DNA from: Hydractinia symbiolongicarpus
Taxonomy: Eukaryota; Cnidaria; Hydrozoa; Anthoathecata; Hydractiniidae
Assembly (NCBI RefSeq): GCF_029227915.1
Contig: NC_079876.1
Location: 35,321,828-35,385,827 of the forward strand
Direction: 5' to 3'
Length of the DNA: 64,000 nucleotides
Positions 21,777-33,439 of the stretch are shown here, in pieces. Each line of letters starts with the position of its first letter. Position 1 is the first letter of the stretch. Position numbers and translations under genes: made by a program. Below the pieces are notes generated by a model. It made no database searches. It saw only the letters and a program-made list of their open reading frames with translations, and was not told the origin of the DNA.

Positions 21777-23100
21777 TTAAGTCTTCCATTTTTTTAGACA
21801 ACTTACAAACGTTGAAATGCATGGCGCTTCTTGAATAGATTTTGGTAGAGTTGCCCATAGCTGCGGTCCTCTGAAGGTTACAGTTTTCAAGCCATATTTT
21901 ACAGTTTGTGCTCTACCTCGAAAAAACTCTGAATTAATACGATTCGAGTACCTATTTTTGTTAAGAATAAATACTTCGGACATAATATCAGGATTGGTAT
22001 TATTTTTGACTTTATATAATTCCTTTAATAAAATAATCAAATTACGGTGATGTACACTAACAGTTCCAGTTTTATCCAATAGGTCTTGAAATGAAGAGCT
22101 ATAATCATTAGTTATTACACGAAGGGCTCTACTATGGATTCTATTGATGGAATTGTTAGTAGTACGGTTACAAAACATCCAAAGTAAAGGACAGTAACCA
22201 AACTGAGATAAAATAAAAGAATTTAATATGAGATATAATTTTTGTTAATCCATATACGGTGATAATCTAACAAGAGCATTTAATTTATTGCTTGCTTTCT
22301 TGCACAAATCTTTAACGTGTTTGCTAAAAGTCAACATATTATCTATTGTAATACCAAGAAGTTTTTCCTCCGAAGAGCATTGCACAGCTGTTCCATTGAT
22401 ATTAACTTGTAGAAAAAATTGTGTGTTGCTACCGAAAAACATGAAATGACACTTCCTTTCATTCAGTTGTAAGCAGTTTAACCTAAACCATGTTGAGACA
22501 GTTCTCATCTCATTTTCAAGCTCGTACAAAATATTTTCCTCAGAGTTTCCTATAACATAAATCGTGTTATCGTCAGCATAATCGCATATATCGCTGGTGA
22601 CAAAAGATAAAAAATCATTCAAAAAGATGTTGAAAAGGAGAGGTCCTAGCACAGATCCTTGAGGGACACCGAAAGTCATTTCAAGCCATTCGCTAAAAGA
22701 GTTTGCCAGTCTGATACGTTGCTTCCTATTTTTCAGATAGCTAGCCACAAGTTTTAAAGCCGAAAAACTTAAACCATAGGCATATAACTTCGCTCTGAGA
22801 AGATCATGGCTAATACAGTCAAAGGCTTTTGATAGATCCATAAAGATAGCTCCAACTTTTTGTTTGGCATCTAATGCTCCTCGCACTTTCGAGAACATAC
22901 GCAAGAGAGATTGTTGAGTACTAAAGCCCTTTCGGAAACCACATAAATACGGAGATAGTTTATCACAGAAAAAACCCATAAGTTGTTTATATAGAAGCTT
23001 TTCAAATATTTTAGAGACCACAGGCAAAATACTTATAGGTCGAAAATTTTCTTTAGCTGATGGATCGCCTTTTTTAAAAATTGGACAGACTTGTTGTTAA
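21777..23100 (-). pseudogene. LINE reverse transcriptase, interrupted
   Basis: The minus-strand frame 23,027-22,245 has the reverse transcriptase core: FRKGFSTQQSLL, FMDLSKAFDCISHDLL, FGVPQGSVLGPLLFNIF and the catalytic CDYADDNT. It ends at a single TAA near 22,246. The same frame resumes and continues to 21,777 with a conserved LINE tail (HSRALRVITND, then VHHRNLIILLKELYKV). Upstream, the join to the endonuclease part is frame-shifted at about 23,085-23,090, with the segment before PIFKKGD apparently deleted. So this copy has one deletion/frameshift and one nonsense codon. Confidence 0.85.
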
Positions 23101-24616
23101 ATATGCTAACGAGACTTTGATAATATAAACTATAATAATCTTTCAAAATTCTACTCGGAATATCACCAGCAACATTTGATTTGGATTCATCTAATTTCTT
23201 CATTTCTTCCCACATTTCACTTCCCGTTGTTGGACTAAATTCGAATCTCGCAATATGGTTATATCTCTCATTGATTTTTTGGATACTCGGATGTAATTCG
23301 TATTTATAAATAGCATTCAGAACGTAATCATGTGAATCTGTTGAAACATCAGGCCATCGATATAACTTCAATGAACTGATAACCTTTTGAAAATAAGAGT
23401 TGAAGATATTTGCTATGTCTTCATCACTCGAGATAATACACTCATTTTCGATAAGAATGATTTTCTTTTGGTTTGATGAATCATCACTGACAAATGGCTT
23501 TACAGTACGCCAAAAACATTTGTTATCTGTTATCTTCTTAGTATTAAGGTTTGAATAGTAAGTAAATTTGGCCTTTCTCGACAGCTTGACACAAAGATTT
23601 CGTTGTAATTTATACTGCTTGATGTTTTCAGCTGAAGGAGATGATATCGATTTATTGCGTAGTCTGGAACGCAGCATGATAGCCTTTCGCAAATTCTTGT
23701 TCATAAATGGTTTATTATTCGATCGCAAGATTTTCTTTTTAAGTGGCATATGATTATCTAATATATTTTTGAAAGTGTTATTAAATTGTTCATACGTGGT
23801 TATATTTTGCATCCTGTTGGTCAATTCTGATATAAATATCTCTTTATTAAAATGAGAGTAGTCATGATAATTCACAACTTTCGGTGGAGCTTTTACATAA
23901 GTAGTTTTCATAACAGTTAGCACCATTCTGTGAAAATCTGAAAGACCAGTTTCGATAGTACTTGTGTGTTTAAACGTCCTTCCAATATTAGTTAAAATCA
24001 GATCAATACATGAGGGATTTGATGCTGATTTAAAACATGTTTTTTCTTTTATTAGATTAGACAAATCGAAGGCACTCATAAACTCTGACATTTCATCACT
24101 ATCTGGCTCCAGGTTAAAATCGCCCATTACGATAATGTTTGAGTAATGTCTCATGTGAAAATTAAGTGCATTCGTGATATTTGAGAGGAAAAAGTGTGTG
24201 CATTGTGACGGTGGACGATAAGTGTACAGCAATAGGTACTTCTTCTTCCTTAGGTTTATCTCCAACGTAATCAGTTCTATTCCATTCTGTACCTTGAATG
24301 AAGTCAGTTCTTTAGTAAGAAGATTTTCATTTGCAAAGATCATCAAACCTCCACCATTTTTATCCCGGTCACGGCGAAAGGGGAGCTTGAATCCAGGCAT
24401 GTCAAATTGACCTACCGGGAAAGATGAATCTACTTTTGTTTCACATATGCAGAGAATATCGATGTTGTTTTCCACAAACTCTTTCAGGAAGTCAAATTTA
24501 TTTCGTATTGAGTTGATATTCACGTGGGCAATAATAACATTCTTAGGATTTTTTATCCGTAAATTTCTCAAAGAAGGTAAAGTGTTCGAAAGGTTTTGAC
24601 TGTCATTCACATTCAT
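23033..24616 (-). pseudogene. LINE APE-type endonuclease and N-terminal RT region
   Basis: 527 codons. Residues ~25-240 form an APE-like endonuclease: HVNINSIRNKFD, ILCICETKVDSSF, GGGLMIFANE, YTYRPPSQ, IVMGDFNLEPDSDE and TGLSDFHRMV. These supply the Asn, Glu, Asp/Asn and Asp-His catalytic elements. The C-terminal half is the linker and start of the reverse transcriptase, running out of frame at the deletion near 23,085. In LINEs this enzyme nicks the target and primes reverse transcription. The neighbouring upstream frame (24,638-25,024) is likely the end of ORF1 of the same element. Confidence 0.85.
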
Positions 24617-24637
24617 GTCATCGTTGTAGACTACATT

Positions 24638-25024
24638 TCATTCATTTTGATATTTCTTTAGTGTGTCAACAAATTTTTGGGATAGCAAGAAGGTTCCTTT
24701 TCGATTCAGATGAAGATTACTTCGGTTTAGATGAAGTTTTGGAGATATAGTATGAGTAATAAAACAAATGTTTCGCTCCTGGCATTTTGATTTTTTTTTT
24801 GCATTACTTGGCGAAGGTTTTTTACATAAAGCATAGAAGTTCTCAAGTATTGCTTTACTGCCAACTGATGTTGACGTCTTTACTTTCAAACCAGTAGAAC
24901 CAGATTTTATAAATAAGAGAAAAACTCTTGAAAAATACGCACTATTTATGTGACACAAAATTTGTTGTATGTTTACCTTTTCAGTAAAATGGCCATTAAT
25001 TTTATGTCTCAAGTGATCCATCAT
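24638..25024 (-). pseudogene. C-terminal end of LINE ORF1 (esterase-like)
   Basis: 128 codons ending in LHLNRKGTFLLSQKFVDTL, close to the last block of SGNH/GDSL-type esterase domains (His of the catalytic pair in an LHLN context). CR1-clade LINEs are known to carry an esterase in ORF1, which supports that clade for this element. The N-terminal esterase blocks are not visible, so the LINE is 5'-truncated or decayed here. Confidence 0.5.
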
Positions 25025-25177
25025 TTCCGAAAAGACGGGAAAAAGGATTTCCTGCAGGTTCCTAAAAATGAAAGTTTCAAAATATTTTATGCCGTTACAA
25101 TGAGCAACACAATATTCTCGGGTGAAATAGGGAATGAATAAAGTACATATATATCCCTATAGACAAACTAATGTCCT

Positions 25178-25800
25178 TTGTCGAAGTTGTGCTTATTTGA
25201 CGGTAACTTCTTTACGCAAACTGACGGTGTGGCTATGGGTGGCCCAACTTCCTCTGTGGTAGCTGAAATATATATGCAGGCTGGTGAGACTACAGCCTTA
25301 ACAACTGCAGATCAAGCTCCAAGAGTTTGCAAAAGATTTGTGGATGACGTCGTTTTGATAATTAAAAGAGCACATCTAAGCGCATTTCATGAACATGTTA
25401 GTAATTTGCACCCAAAGATTCAATTTACAGTTGAACACGGGAAGAACGTTACACTTCCTTTCTTAGACTCGCTAGTGTCTCGCAACGGTGGTAACTTATC
25501 AGTATCAGTATACCGCAAACCAACTCATACTGATCAATATCTCAACTACACATCTAATCACCAAATGTCCTGCAAAGAAAGTGTAGTCTCATTACTGGAC
25601 AGGGCAGTCAATGTAGTCAGTGGAGAGAATAACTGAAAGAAAGAGTTCTCTCATATAAACAACGCCTTACTTGCAAATGGATACCTGAGACAAACTATTA
25701 AAAAGGTTGAGAGGAAAATCAGGAACAGAACTGATAAGACTGATTTTCTTTTCACAGCAATGTTAAATTTTCTAGATGCTTTTTGTGGTTTTAAGCTCCC
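25178..25800 (+). pseudogene. Penelope-like element reverse transcriptase fragment
   Basis: Residues typical of Penelope-type RT appear in order: DGVAMGGPTSSVVAEIYM, RFVDDVVLI (catalytic VDD), FTVEHG...LPFLDSLV and VYRKPTHTDQYLNY. The frame stops at 25,636. Just after, a shifted frame continues the family pattern (SHINNALLANGY, IKKVERKIRNR) to about 25,800. The N-terminal RT and the GIY-YIG endonuclease are absent, so this is a truncated copy. Confidence 0.85.
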
Positions 25801-25817
25801 AAATTGAATGGTTTTCC

Positions 25818-25950
25818 GCTCGCAAATTGAGCGGTTATACGCTCGCAAATTGAGCGGTTATACACTCGCAAATTGACCGGTTTACGCTCGCAAATTGTGC
25901 GATTTTACGATTGCAAATGGAGCGGCTTTACGCTCGCAGATGGAGCCCAC
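25818..25950. repeat. 23-bp tandem array, about six units
   Basis: Units begin at 25,818, 25,841, 25,864, 25,886, 25,909 and 25,932, with a consensus near GCTCGCAAATTGAGCGGTTT. Spacing is 22-23 bp. It directly follows the Penelope RT fragment. Confidence 0.85.
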
Positions 25951-26560
25951 GGATTTTGCGCTGTATTGACAAATGCGCTGACTGTTAACTGCCCTTTAGA
26001 TACCACATTCTAACGTTACTCCAAATGCCCATATATTTCTGACATTTTTAAAAGAAGTCACGCAGTTTCTCACGCTGGACCAATTTTTACTATTTTTCGT
26101 AGTGCTATCATTCATTATTGACTTTTAAACTATTCTATTACTAATCTATTACTCACTTATTTTTCCGGAAGAAACCGTATAGATAGGTATAACATTCTAT
26201 GTCACTCAGCCAATCTTAATATTACTTTCTGAGTAATTTCCTCAACTTACAAGGGAGGGTGAACGGGTCGTCTAACCCGTACGAATAGAATTGACTTGTG
26301 AGTAAAAATGAGTGGGAAAGCTCTTTTCAAGCATGTGCTATCAGGCGCATGCGTAACTTGCCTCGAATACTACGAAAATAAGTTACATTGCTTTCTTATT
26401 CACTTTGTTCAACCGAAAATAAGAGCCTTATTGTCTACGTAATCCCTTCAAGACTTAGGATGTTATTCGAGAAATAAAATTTAGTGAGTGGAGTCATCTT
26501 CGGTATTCTGTGCTTAAAAGTAGGGGTAATTTCAAAGTCCTAATGTCTGAGATACAGAGA
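25951..26560. other. gene-free stretch
   Basis: No gene seen. It may contain the 3' terminus of the DIRS-like element that begins at 26,570, but I could not find its terminal repeats. Confidence 0.4.
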
Positions 26561-26569
26561 GTAAAGCAC

Positions 26570-27465
26570 TTATGTTATCCTCAGCATACCCGTTTTTTGC
26601 CTGGTCTGACTTCTAACGTCCATGTCGTTTGAACAACCGATCATTAATCCACTGTTAGCTGCTGCAGATGCACCGCCTGAACGAAGGCTGTGTAATCCGA
26701 AATTTCTTGGATCTAAGCCTATATCCTTAATCACTTCTATAAAAATTTCTCTTGCTCTCGTGTACGAGATAGGTTTGTTTGTTTTTCTCAGGGACTGTTT
26801 ATTTCCTGCGGTTATTGCTCGAAAAATAATTTTTTCCGAATTTTCAACAATTTCTGCTTTTACTAAACACACAGAATTATTTTATGCAATAAACACTGTT
26901 GAACCTTTCCTATAAACGTCGGTTTTGCTTTTGCTAATGAAAAGTGTCATGTACGTGTCAAAGAAAATGATGTCAGATCGACTTAGTTCACAATTTCATT
27001 AAATCTTAAGAAGCCACTAAATCCTATCAAGCATATCGCTAGTGTTCTTAAATTCTTCAAATCGGCATTTTCACCTCCCAAATAATTAAAAATCGAATTA
27101 AGGTGTTCTACTGTTATAGGATCTGTCTTCTTCACTTGTTGCTTTTTTATTTTCTTTGCCGCCTCATGACATGAAATGATGTTTACTAACAGACGCATCA
27201 CCTTTATAAAACTCAACAGAAATAATGCCACCTGGAATTCGTCGGCTAGGAAACATTTTTAAGAGTAGCGCTCGGCCCAATCTTTCCAAATGTCAAAATA
27301 ACAAGTATACTTCTTTAAAGTATTTGGTTCTCGGCATTTTCCCAAAACACTTGGAATTTGATCAGCTAGTACTTTAAGCTCTTTATTGGCATTTCCAGGA
27401 GTTTGTTTTTCAACGTAAGATTTGACAAAGTCTAAATTCAGAGGATAAATATAATTATTATGCAT
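26570..27465 (-). pseudogene. DIRS-type tyrosine recombinase, broken
   Basis: Three minus-strand pieces in order. 27,465-27,259 is an N-terminal helical domain (YVEKQTPGNANKELK, NTLKKYTCYFDIWKDW). 27,231-26,983 holds the first catalytic Arg (GFLRFNEIV). 26,872-26,570 holds ISYTRAREIFIEVI and HSLRSGGASAAANSG (His-x-x-Arg). The nucleophile region is readable only in a shifted frame (NGYAED). This recombinase replaces a DDE integrase in DIRS-like retroelements. RNase H sequence on the same strand at 27,813-28,467 supports a DIRS element over a Crypton. Confidence 0.8.
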
Positions 27466-27812
27466 TTACACTCATCTCTTAGTACAACACCTGTTTTTTG
27501 CAATTCTGCTAACCAACCTTGTTAAACTAAGCAATCCTGCTAATTTTATTACGTTTTGCACAACAGACAACATATAATCCTAATACAGTCGTTTCAATGC
27601 GCAGTAGACATCTGCATTCTTGCTGATTCTACATTACTTAAAAAAATCGGTTAAGCGAACCAAAGTTAATATCCAGTAGCCATCTGCACTTCTGCTAATG
27701 TTACCTTCCTCTTAAACTGGGGCTGGTCTGCCCTCTGTTTACACTTTTCACGATTGTGTTTCCCCAGCAGTAGGGATCTGCAATCCTGCTGACCTATATA
27801 TTTCGTAACAAT

Positions 27813-28467
27813 TCATGATGTAACCGTCATAAAATTACTGTCTTTGATGGAACAAAATGGAACAACTAGCACACCTATGGCTTTCGACGCTTCCATGTGA
27901 CTTAAAGTTCTTCTCACTAATGACGTAGGCGGGACTAAGTAATTATTTTCATTTCCCAACGCGACAGTGGACGCATCGAAAATCGCTGTTCTGGGACACC
28001 AAAATCGTGAATTAAATGTAGGCGTTTTCGCATTCTCGTGACCTGCATATCGGTCAATTGTCAGGGGGGCCCATAATCTGTTCAGTGTATTGAAACACAT
28101 CTCTGTAGTGTGCCAATCATCGTAGTCAAAATATTTACTTATTTTATCTGCCAAACGATTTTCTTTTCTTTTCATGATATGATATCCATGATATATTGAT
28201 ATCGATAGAATAATCAAAACCGATTTTGAAAATACGTTCAGCTATTTCTTGTAGCAGGGATTTTGCACTACCTGATTTTGTTATTATAGTAGCTGCGAAA
28301 TTGTCCGATTTCCAATTTATAATTTTTCCTTTCAATATGGTTTTGAATGTTTCTAATGTGTACAGAATTGCATATAATTCCCGCCATAACCATAACTTAA
28401 CCAGTAAGGGAGAACTGATAATTAGCCTGCACGGGACAGTTAGCCATGCAGAAGAATTATACGGCAC
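27813..28467 (-). pseudogene. DIRS-type RNase H region
   Basis: Pieces at 28,467-28,144 (ELYAILYTLETF, WKSDNFAATIITKSGSA, IAERIFKIG) and 28,217-27,813 (ENRLADKISKYFDYDDW, DRYAGHENAKTPTFNSRFW) match the RNase H and following connection of DIRS/Ngaro polyproteins. They overlap in different frames, so a frameshift lies near 28,150-28,210. The reverse transcriptase that should precede it on the minus strand (above 28,500) is absent, so the element is 5'-truncated. Confidence 0.75.
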
Positions 28468-28499
28468 ATACAGTAAAATTAGCTGCTTGTGCGGCTAAT

Positions 28500-30997
28500 T
28501 ATACGGTAGAGATCTTATTTGTTTAATTTCCACACTTTTCCTCGATAATAAAATAAATAATAAAAAAATAACAAGAAACGACTGTGCATGAAAGATATTC
28601 ATTTTCAAACTGATACCGGTTAATTAACCGACATTGCTGTCCCTGCATGGCCTCAGCTTCTTCATAACAAATATGGCGGTTGTTACTGCTAATTATATAT
28701 AGCGTATATATAATTAGCTGATTCAATTTATGAATGCTCTGAAAACGACAACGCTGGGTTTATGGAAAAAAACATTGAAAAGACGTAGTCAGGCGTGAAA
28801 AACATGGGGAAGGCATACACTACAATATAAACATATTAAAAAAATTTAAGCGAAAAAGATCTTCACCGTATTATAGCCGTATAAGCGTCGACTAACTATC
28901 CTGCTACGGGCGAATTATCAGTTCTCTTTGACTGTTAACTTTCTCCTTCTATATAGGTAGTCTGCGTTTTATTATCTGTTAATTTCCCATATATTATTTT
29001 GACCAGGATTTCAACTCTGCCACTTTTCATGCTGTTTAAGCACTGCTGACGTCAGCAAAACACCTAAAACAATCAAAATTTGTTCCTATGCTAGTGCCTA
29101 GGCCTGCGCGGTATGAAGCTCCATAATGTGCTAATTATTATATTAAACAGTGGAAAGACAAAAATTATGCCAAACTGCAATGATATTCATGCAATATTAT
29201 TATTTGTTCATGAAAATAGTGTTTTGATGAAGTGTGCATCGCATACAACGAGTGTCAAAGAGAGACGAAGTGTTACAACAATTACCTAAGATTATTAAAG
29301 ACACGAATAAATTTCCCAAAACCATCAAACACATTTACAGTATTTAAGTCACCTGAGAAACGATCAATGTTACCAAATTTTGCGTACATCTACGCAAGGT
29401 TTTATCGTTAATATTCCAATTGTTCGTGTTGACAAAGTTATAAATCGCGTCACTCAGTTTAGTTGGGATTCAAGAAGGTTGCAACGTTATATTAAAATTT
29501 GAACATATTTTAATCGCCAATTTGTACAAATGAAATTTCCTGCTACCTATTTCAATATCCCTCGACACGTTCGCATTATCTAAAAACCATGGCATGCTTT
29601 CGCTTTTTATACATTTCCTTTTTTTTAATTTAAAACCGTTTGCAGAGACAACAATTCTTTTCCAAAATAATAACTAATTGTTCAGTCGGTTGTCAACTTT
29701 TTTTATCTCATAACATCATGCTCAAATCTTTACATCTACTGTGTAAAAGGTCGTGCGATATATATAACCTATGGCTACGCTCATTGAAATAGCCTTCCTA
29801 CTATGCGTGAAATGCTATTTGCATTACAACTACATGCATGTAAAATGAATTTGATTTGTGCTAGTAATCAAGGTAACAAAAATCCAATCAATTTGGTATC
29901 AATGTTAATTCTTAACCATTTGCCATTTTCGTCCACTTGAAACTGAATTTCTCTACAAAAATCCTAAGTCTGGCTTGGAAAAGATCGTTCTAATATTTAA
30001 CTTTGCTACATGCAGATTTTTACCGCATACATATGCATAGTACGCCTTTGGATCATGTGCAACAAAAAACAAATGATTGAGTGAACCCATTGGTAAAAGT
30101 TCATGAAATTCTTAATACTTTTGGTCGTCGTCGTGAATACTTTGATATAAAGTCTTCGTATATAAATGTTATAAAATCAAAATAACTATTGACATAGATC
30201 CACAAAGAGGCAAAGTTGTTCTTTTTCTACAGCAGTTAATGGATTGCATTAATAAGGAATCCAAGACATTCAAAACAACCTTCGAAAAATAGTTTCTCAA
30301 TACTTTATACCACAAATTCTTTATACTTCAAACTAGACCGATTTCTCTTTTGACAAAACATAGACGATAACCATATTTTATCATACACATAACGAAGGCC
30401 CACCCGTGAGGGTGCTTAAACGTGTTCGCCTATTTCGAAATCCAAGGTCCTTTTAACTGTAGAAAAAAGGATAATGAAATTAAAGATAAACATGACTGTA
30501 AGTTTGTAATTATAAATATTTATGTTAAAAAAAAATATTATATTTTTTTAATTTTTAACACTTTAAAGTTCAGTATTTACATATAGTTGTCTTGGAAATG
30601 GTGAATTGAGTTTCGTGAAGGGGCATGTGAATAAGGTTACGGCTACTTTATTGTTTTGTAGTTGTTCCAATTTTAGCATGTGTTTACATTTGTCTACATG
30701 TATGTTACTTTTATGTTCACTGGACTGGTGACTGCCCAGTTCTTTTGTTCTACGTTAACTTTTTTTAAATCTTTTTTCATAAACCAACCAAATTTCGCTT
30801 TTTATGAATCAAGTTAACAACAAGTTTCTTTAAACTTGTAAACTGTGGTTGACATTTATCAGTAAAATCAAAGATATTGTACGTGTTTTAGGGATTTCAA
30901 TAACTTTTAAATTGTCCCACAAGAGTCACTACCAATACAAGCACTTTTATCAATGCGTTACTAAAAAACAAAAGGTCTACTATCTCTAATACAAATG
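28500..30997. other. gene-free stretch
   Basis: AT-rich, no supported gene. A 31-bp palindrome (14-bp arms around GCG) sits at 28,688-28,718. The rest shows no structure I could define. Confidence 0.45.
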
Positions 30998-31389
30998 TAC
31001 TTTATTGCATGAAAATTTCGCGGTTTCCTAGTGGAAACCAAAAAAACGCGAAATTAAGATGTCGCGAAAAATGCATTTAGAGCTCAACCGCGAAATTAAA
31101 ATGCACAAATAATCCGGTTTTTTAAATTAAATTGCCCGAGAATCTGGTTATTTTTTTGCAACAAAAATACGACTAAGAATAAAAAAATCGGGCTTAGTTC
31201 TGCCATGTAGGCTACCATGTACGGTATTTAAAACAAAATGGAAGGAAATTACAATTTGTTCTCATTTGGACCTTTGCTTCTGCTGCAACTGGGCTGATCA
31301 GTTTCTTGATTTGATTTTTTAGCGGCTTTTTCGTTCACTTTATCAGGTTTTCTTTTTTCTGTTTTGGGGCGTTTCACAAATATTTTTTC

Positions 31390-31878
31390 ATTTTCCACAC
31401 ACCGACTTCCGCAAAATCGTCGAAAAGAAGTGAACCCATGATAACTCCTTCTGCAGGTTCTTCATAGCGTTCTTGTAATATTTGTTTATATCTGTCGATC
31501 AACATGTTGTTTTGATCGCTGCAACGGCCAATTTACCGATAATTTACAAGGAATTTCAAGACCACCCTAAACAAGTGGCGAACGGCGATAATGGTTTGAT
31601 GATACTTCTACGAAAACTTGAGCACCCCTGTCAATAAAATATTTTGTTGCCCGTGAGATCTCTTTTGGCAGATGTCCGTAAGTTCGACCATTTTCTTTGG
31701 AACACGTTTTGATGGCAAAAACATCAAATGGATTGAAGCCATCATACTGACAAACCAATTCTTCCCCAAGATAAGGTGTCCAATAATGACGACAATAATG
31801 AAAAGCTCGGATGGCACAAGAAATATTATGGAGCTGACTCATAGCTGTGTGTGTGTGTTGCATAAAGCTCTTTTTCAA
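31390..31878 (-). pseudogene. HIRAN-like domain protein, interrupted
   Basis: Minus-strand frame 31,878-31,567: FHYCRHYWTPYLGEELVC, then NPFDVFAIKT and YGHLPKEISRATKYFIDRG. This is the pattern of HIRAN-like proteins common in cnidarian genomes (Y/W-x-P-x-x-GE, D-x-x-A-V/I, GH-x-P). A TAG at 31,567-31,569 follows SPLV. The frame then carries on with the expected GGLEIPCKL block to about 31,390, so one nonsense codon breaks it. HIRAN domains bind 3' DNA ends in helicases such as HLTF; the function of stand-alone forms is unknown to me. It lies inside a pogo-like transposon, opposite to the transposase. Confidence 0.65.
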
Positions 31879-32239
31879 ATGTGTGCAGACAATTCTTATT
31901 TTTTTTTTTTTTCAAAACATTCGAATTTTGAATCATATCAATTACAAAGTGAAAGACTGTCTCGCTGCCACAAAGCAAGCGCCGACGGTGTCATGTTTCA
32001 TAACATTTGAATTGCTGTTTTATGTCTTTCTTTGTTATCGTGCACTCAAAGAAGTAAGACATGGATCAATCTCAAAGTAAGTGTATAAACAAAAGTAATA
32101 AATTTTCGTGTCATCAAGTTTTTTTTCCATTTATGCAAATTCAAAAAATATTATCACAGTATGTATTTAATATGTTTTATCTTTCCTGCAATATTTATCA
32201 AATTTCTCTTTGATATCTTAGGCGGAAGCAGCCAAGGTA

Positions 32240-33091
32240 GTCAATCGGAATTGGGAACCATTGATTTTGTTGCTGCTGAAATATCGGTGTCTGAAGAGAG
32301 CTCTTCTCGTGGAAAGTGCGTCAAATATACAGCGCAGGATTGATTTAACATTGGGAAATATGCGAGTGAAAATGGTTCCGCTGCATGGGTTAAAGCGTTC
32401 AAGGAAATGTTTCCATTACAGCAACGAACAGGAATCAATGAAATTTATCAAGGAGATTTGATCCCATACATCGAGGGCGAACGAGAACGATTGGATTTCC
32501 CAAACCAGGAAGCTCTGGCTATATTCGATGTCTTCAACGGTCAAGTCACTCAGCCGGTTTTAGATCTACTTAAAGAAACAATATCCTGTTCCACTTTGTT
32601 CCAGCGAACATGACATCGATTTCCCAGCCTCTAGATCTTACCGTGAATGGGTGCGCCAAAGAAATATTGTAAAAAAATGTTCAATGAATGGTATACCAAT
32701 CAAATATTCCAGCAGCTCGACGATGGCAAAGGACTAGAGGCTATCGATGTCAAACTCCAACTGATAACACTCAAACCACTGTGCGCTAAATGGCTGACGG
32801 AATTTTACAACCAAACGACCACAAGTGAGGGAAAGAAGGTGATTCTCATTGGATGAGAAGCATCTGGGATAAGAGAAGCGATCGACAAAGGTTATGACAC
32901 CTTACCAGAATTGGCCCCTTTCAAGATATCGATCTTTTAATGTTGACGGCTCAACCCGAATGCGAAAAGATCGACAGCTCCATGGTTATGGCCCCTGTGA
33001 ATCAGACGAGGGAAGTGATGACGAAGATGACGAGATTTTCGAACCGCAGCGAAACTTCACAGACGTATTCGCCAATCTTTCGGGAGAATGA
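32240..33091 (+). pseudogene. pogo-type DDE transposase relic
   Basis: Plus-strand fragments: a helix-turn-helix start (IGKYASENGSAAWVKAF, after a stop near 32,341), then LIPYIEGERERLDF and ALAIFDVFNGQVTQPVLDLL (second catalytic Asp block). A frame-shifted piece near 32,595-32,650 is recognisable as the QPLD...VN block. A C-terminal piece follows with FNEWYTNQIFQQL and LKPLCAKWLTEFYN (32,647-32,856), then an acidic tail (33,000-33,090). The first catalytic Asp region between the DNA-binding domain and 32,407 is deleted. Strong decay; inactive. Confidence 0.75.
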
Positions 33092-33439
33092 TTATTTGTT
33101 TAGAAAATATAATTGCAAATCTTCCTTTAAACAATGTCTTATTTATGTCTGTGATAGTGAAAATATGCATTTTTAAGAAAAACCTCAAAAAATTAGTTGT
33201 TATTTTCGCGAAATTAAAATGCCGCAAAATTCACTTTTTCTCTTGGACTGCGAAATTAAAATGACGCAAAATTTGTATTTTAGCTTTAACCGCGAAATTA
33301 AAATGCAGCGAAATGCAATTTTGGGCAAAAAACCGCGAAATTAAAACGACCACGAAATTTTCATGCCGCCAAATTTTCATGCAATAAAGTATTATCGCTA
33401 AGCATCAGAGATCACAATTGTATTATTTGTACGCAAAAG

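Larger units (their letters stand above)
31000..33389 (+). mobile_element. pogo-like DNA transposon relic with TA target duplication
   Basis: Inverted ends CTTTATTGCATGAAAATTT (31,000) and its complement ending GCAATAAAG (33,389) are each flanked by TA, the duplication of Tc1/mariner-pogo transposons. Both ends carry repeated CGCGAAATTAAAATG blocks (two on the left, four or more on the right), probably transposase binding sites. Inside are a decayed transposase (plus strand) and an antisense HIRAN-like pseudogene. Confidence 0.8.

Noticed and set aside
25818-25950. CRISPR-like look of the 23-bp array
   Set aside because: Units are directly adjacent with no spacers, and this is animal DNA.
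28226-28498. 90-codon plus-strand frame
   Set aside because: Antisense to the DIRS RNase H region.
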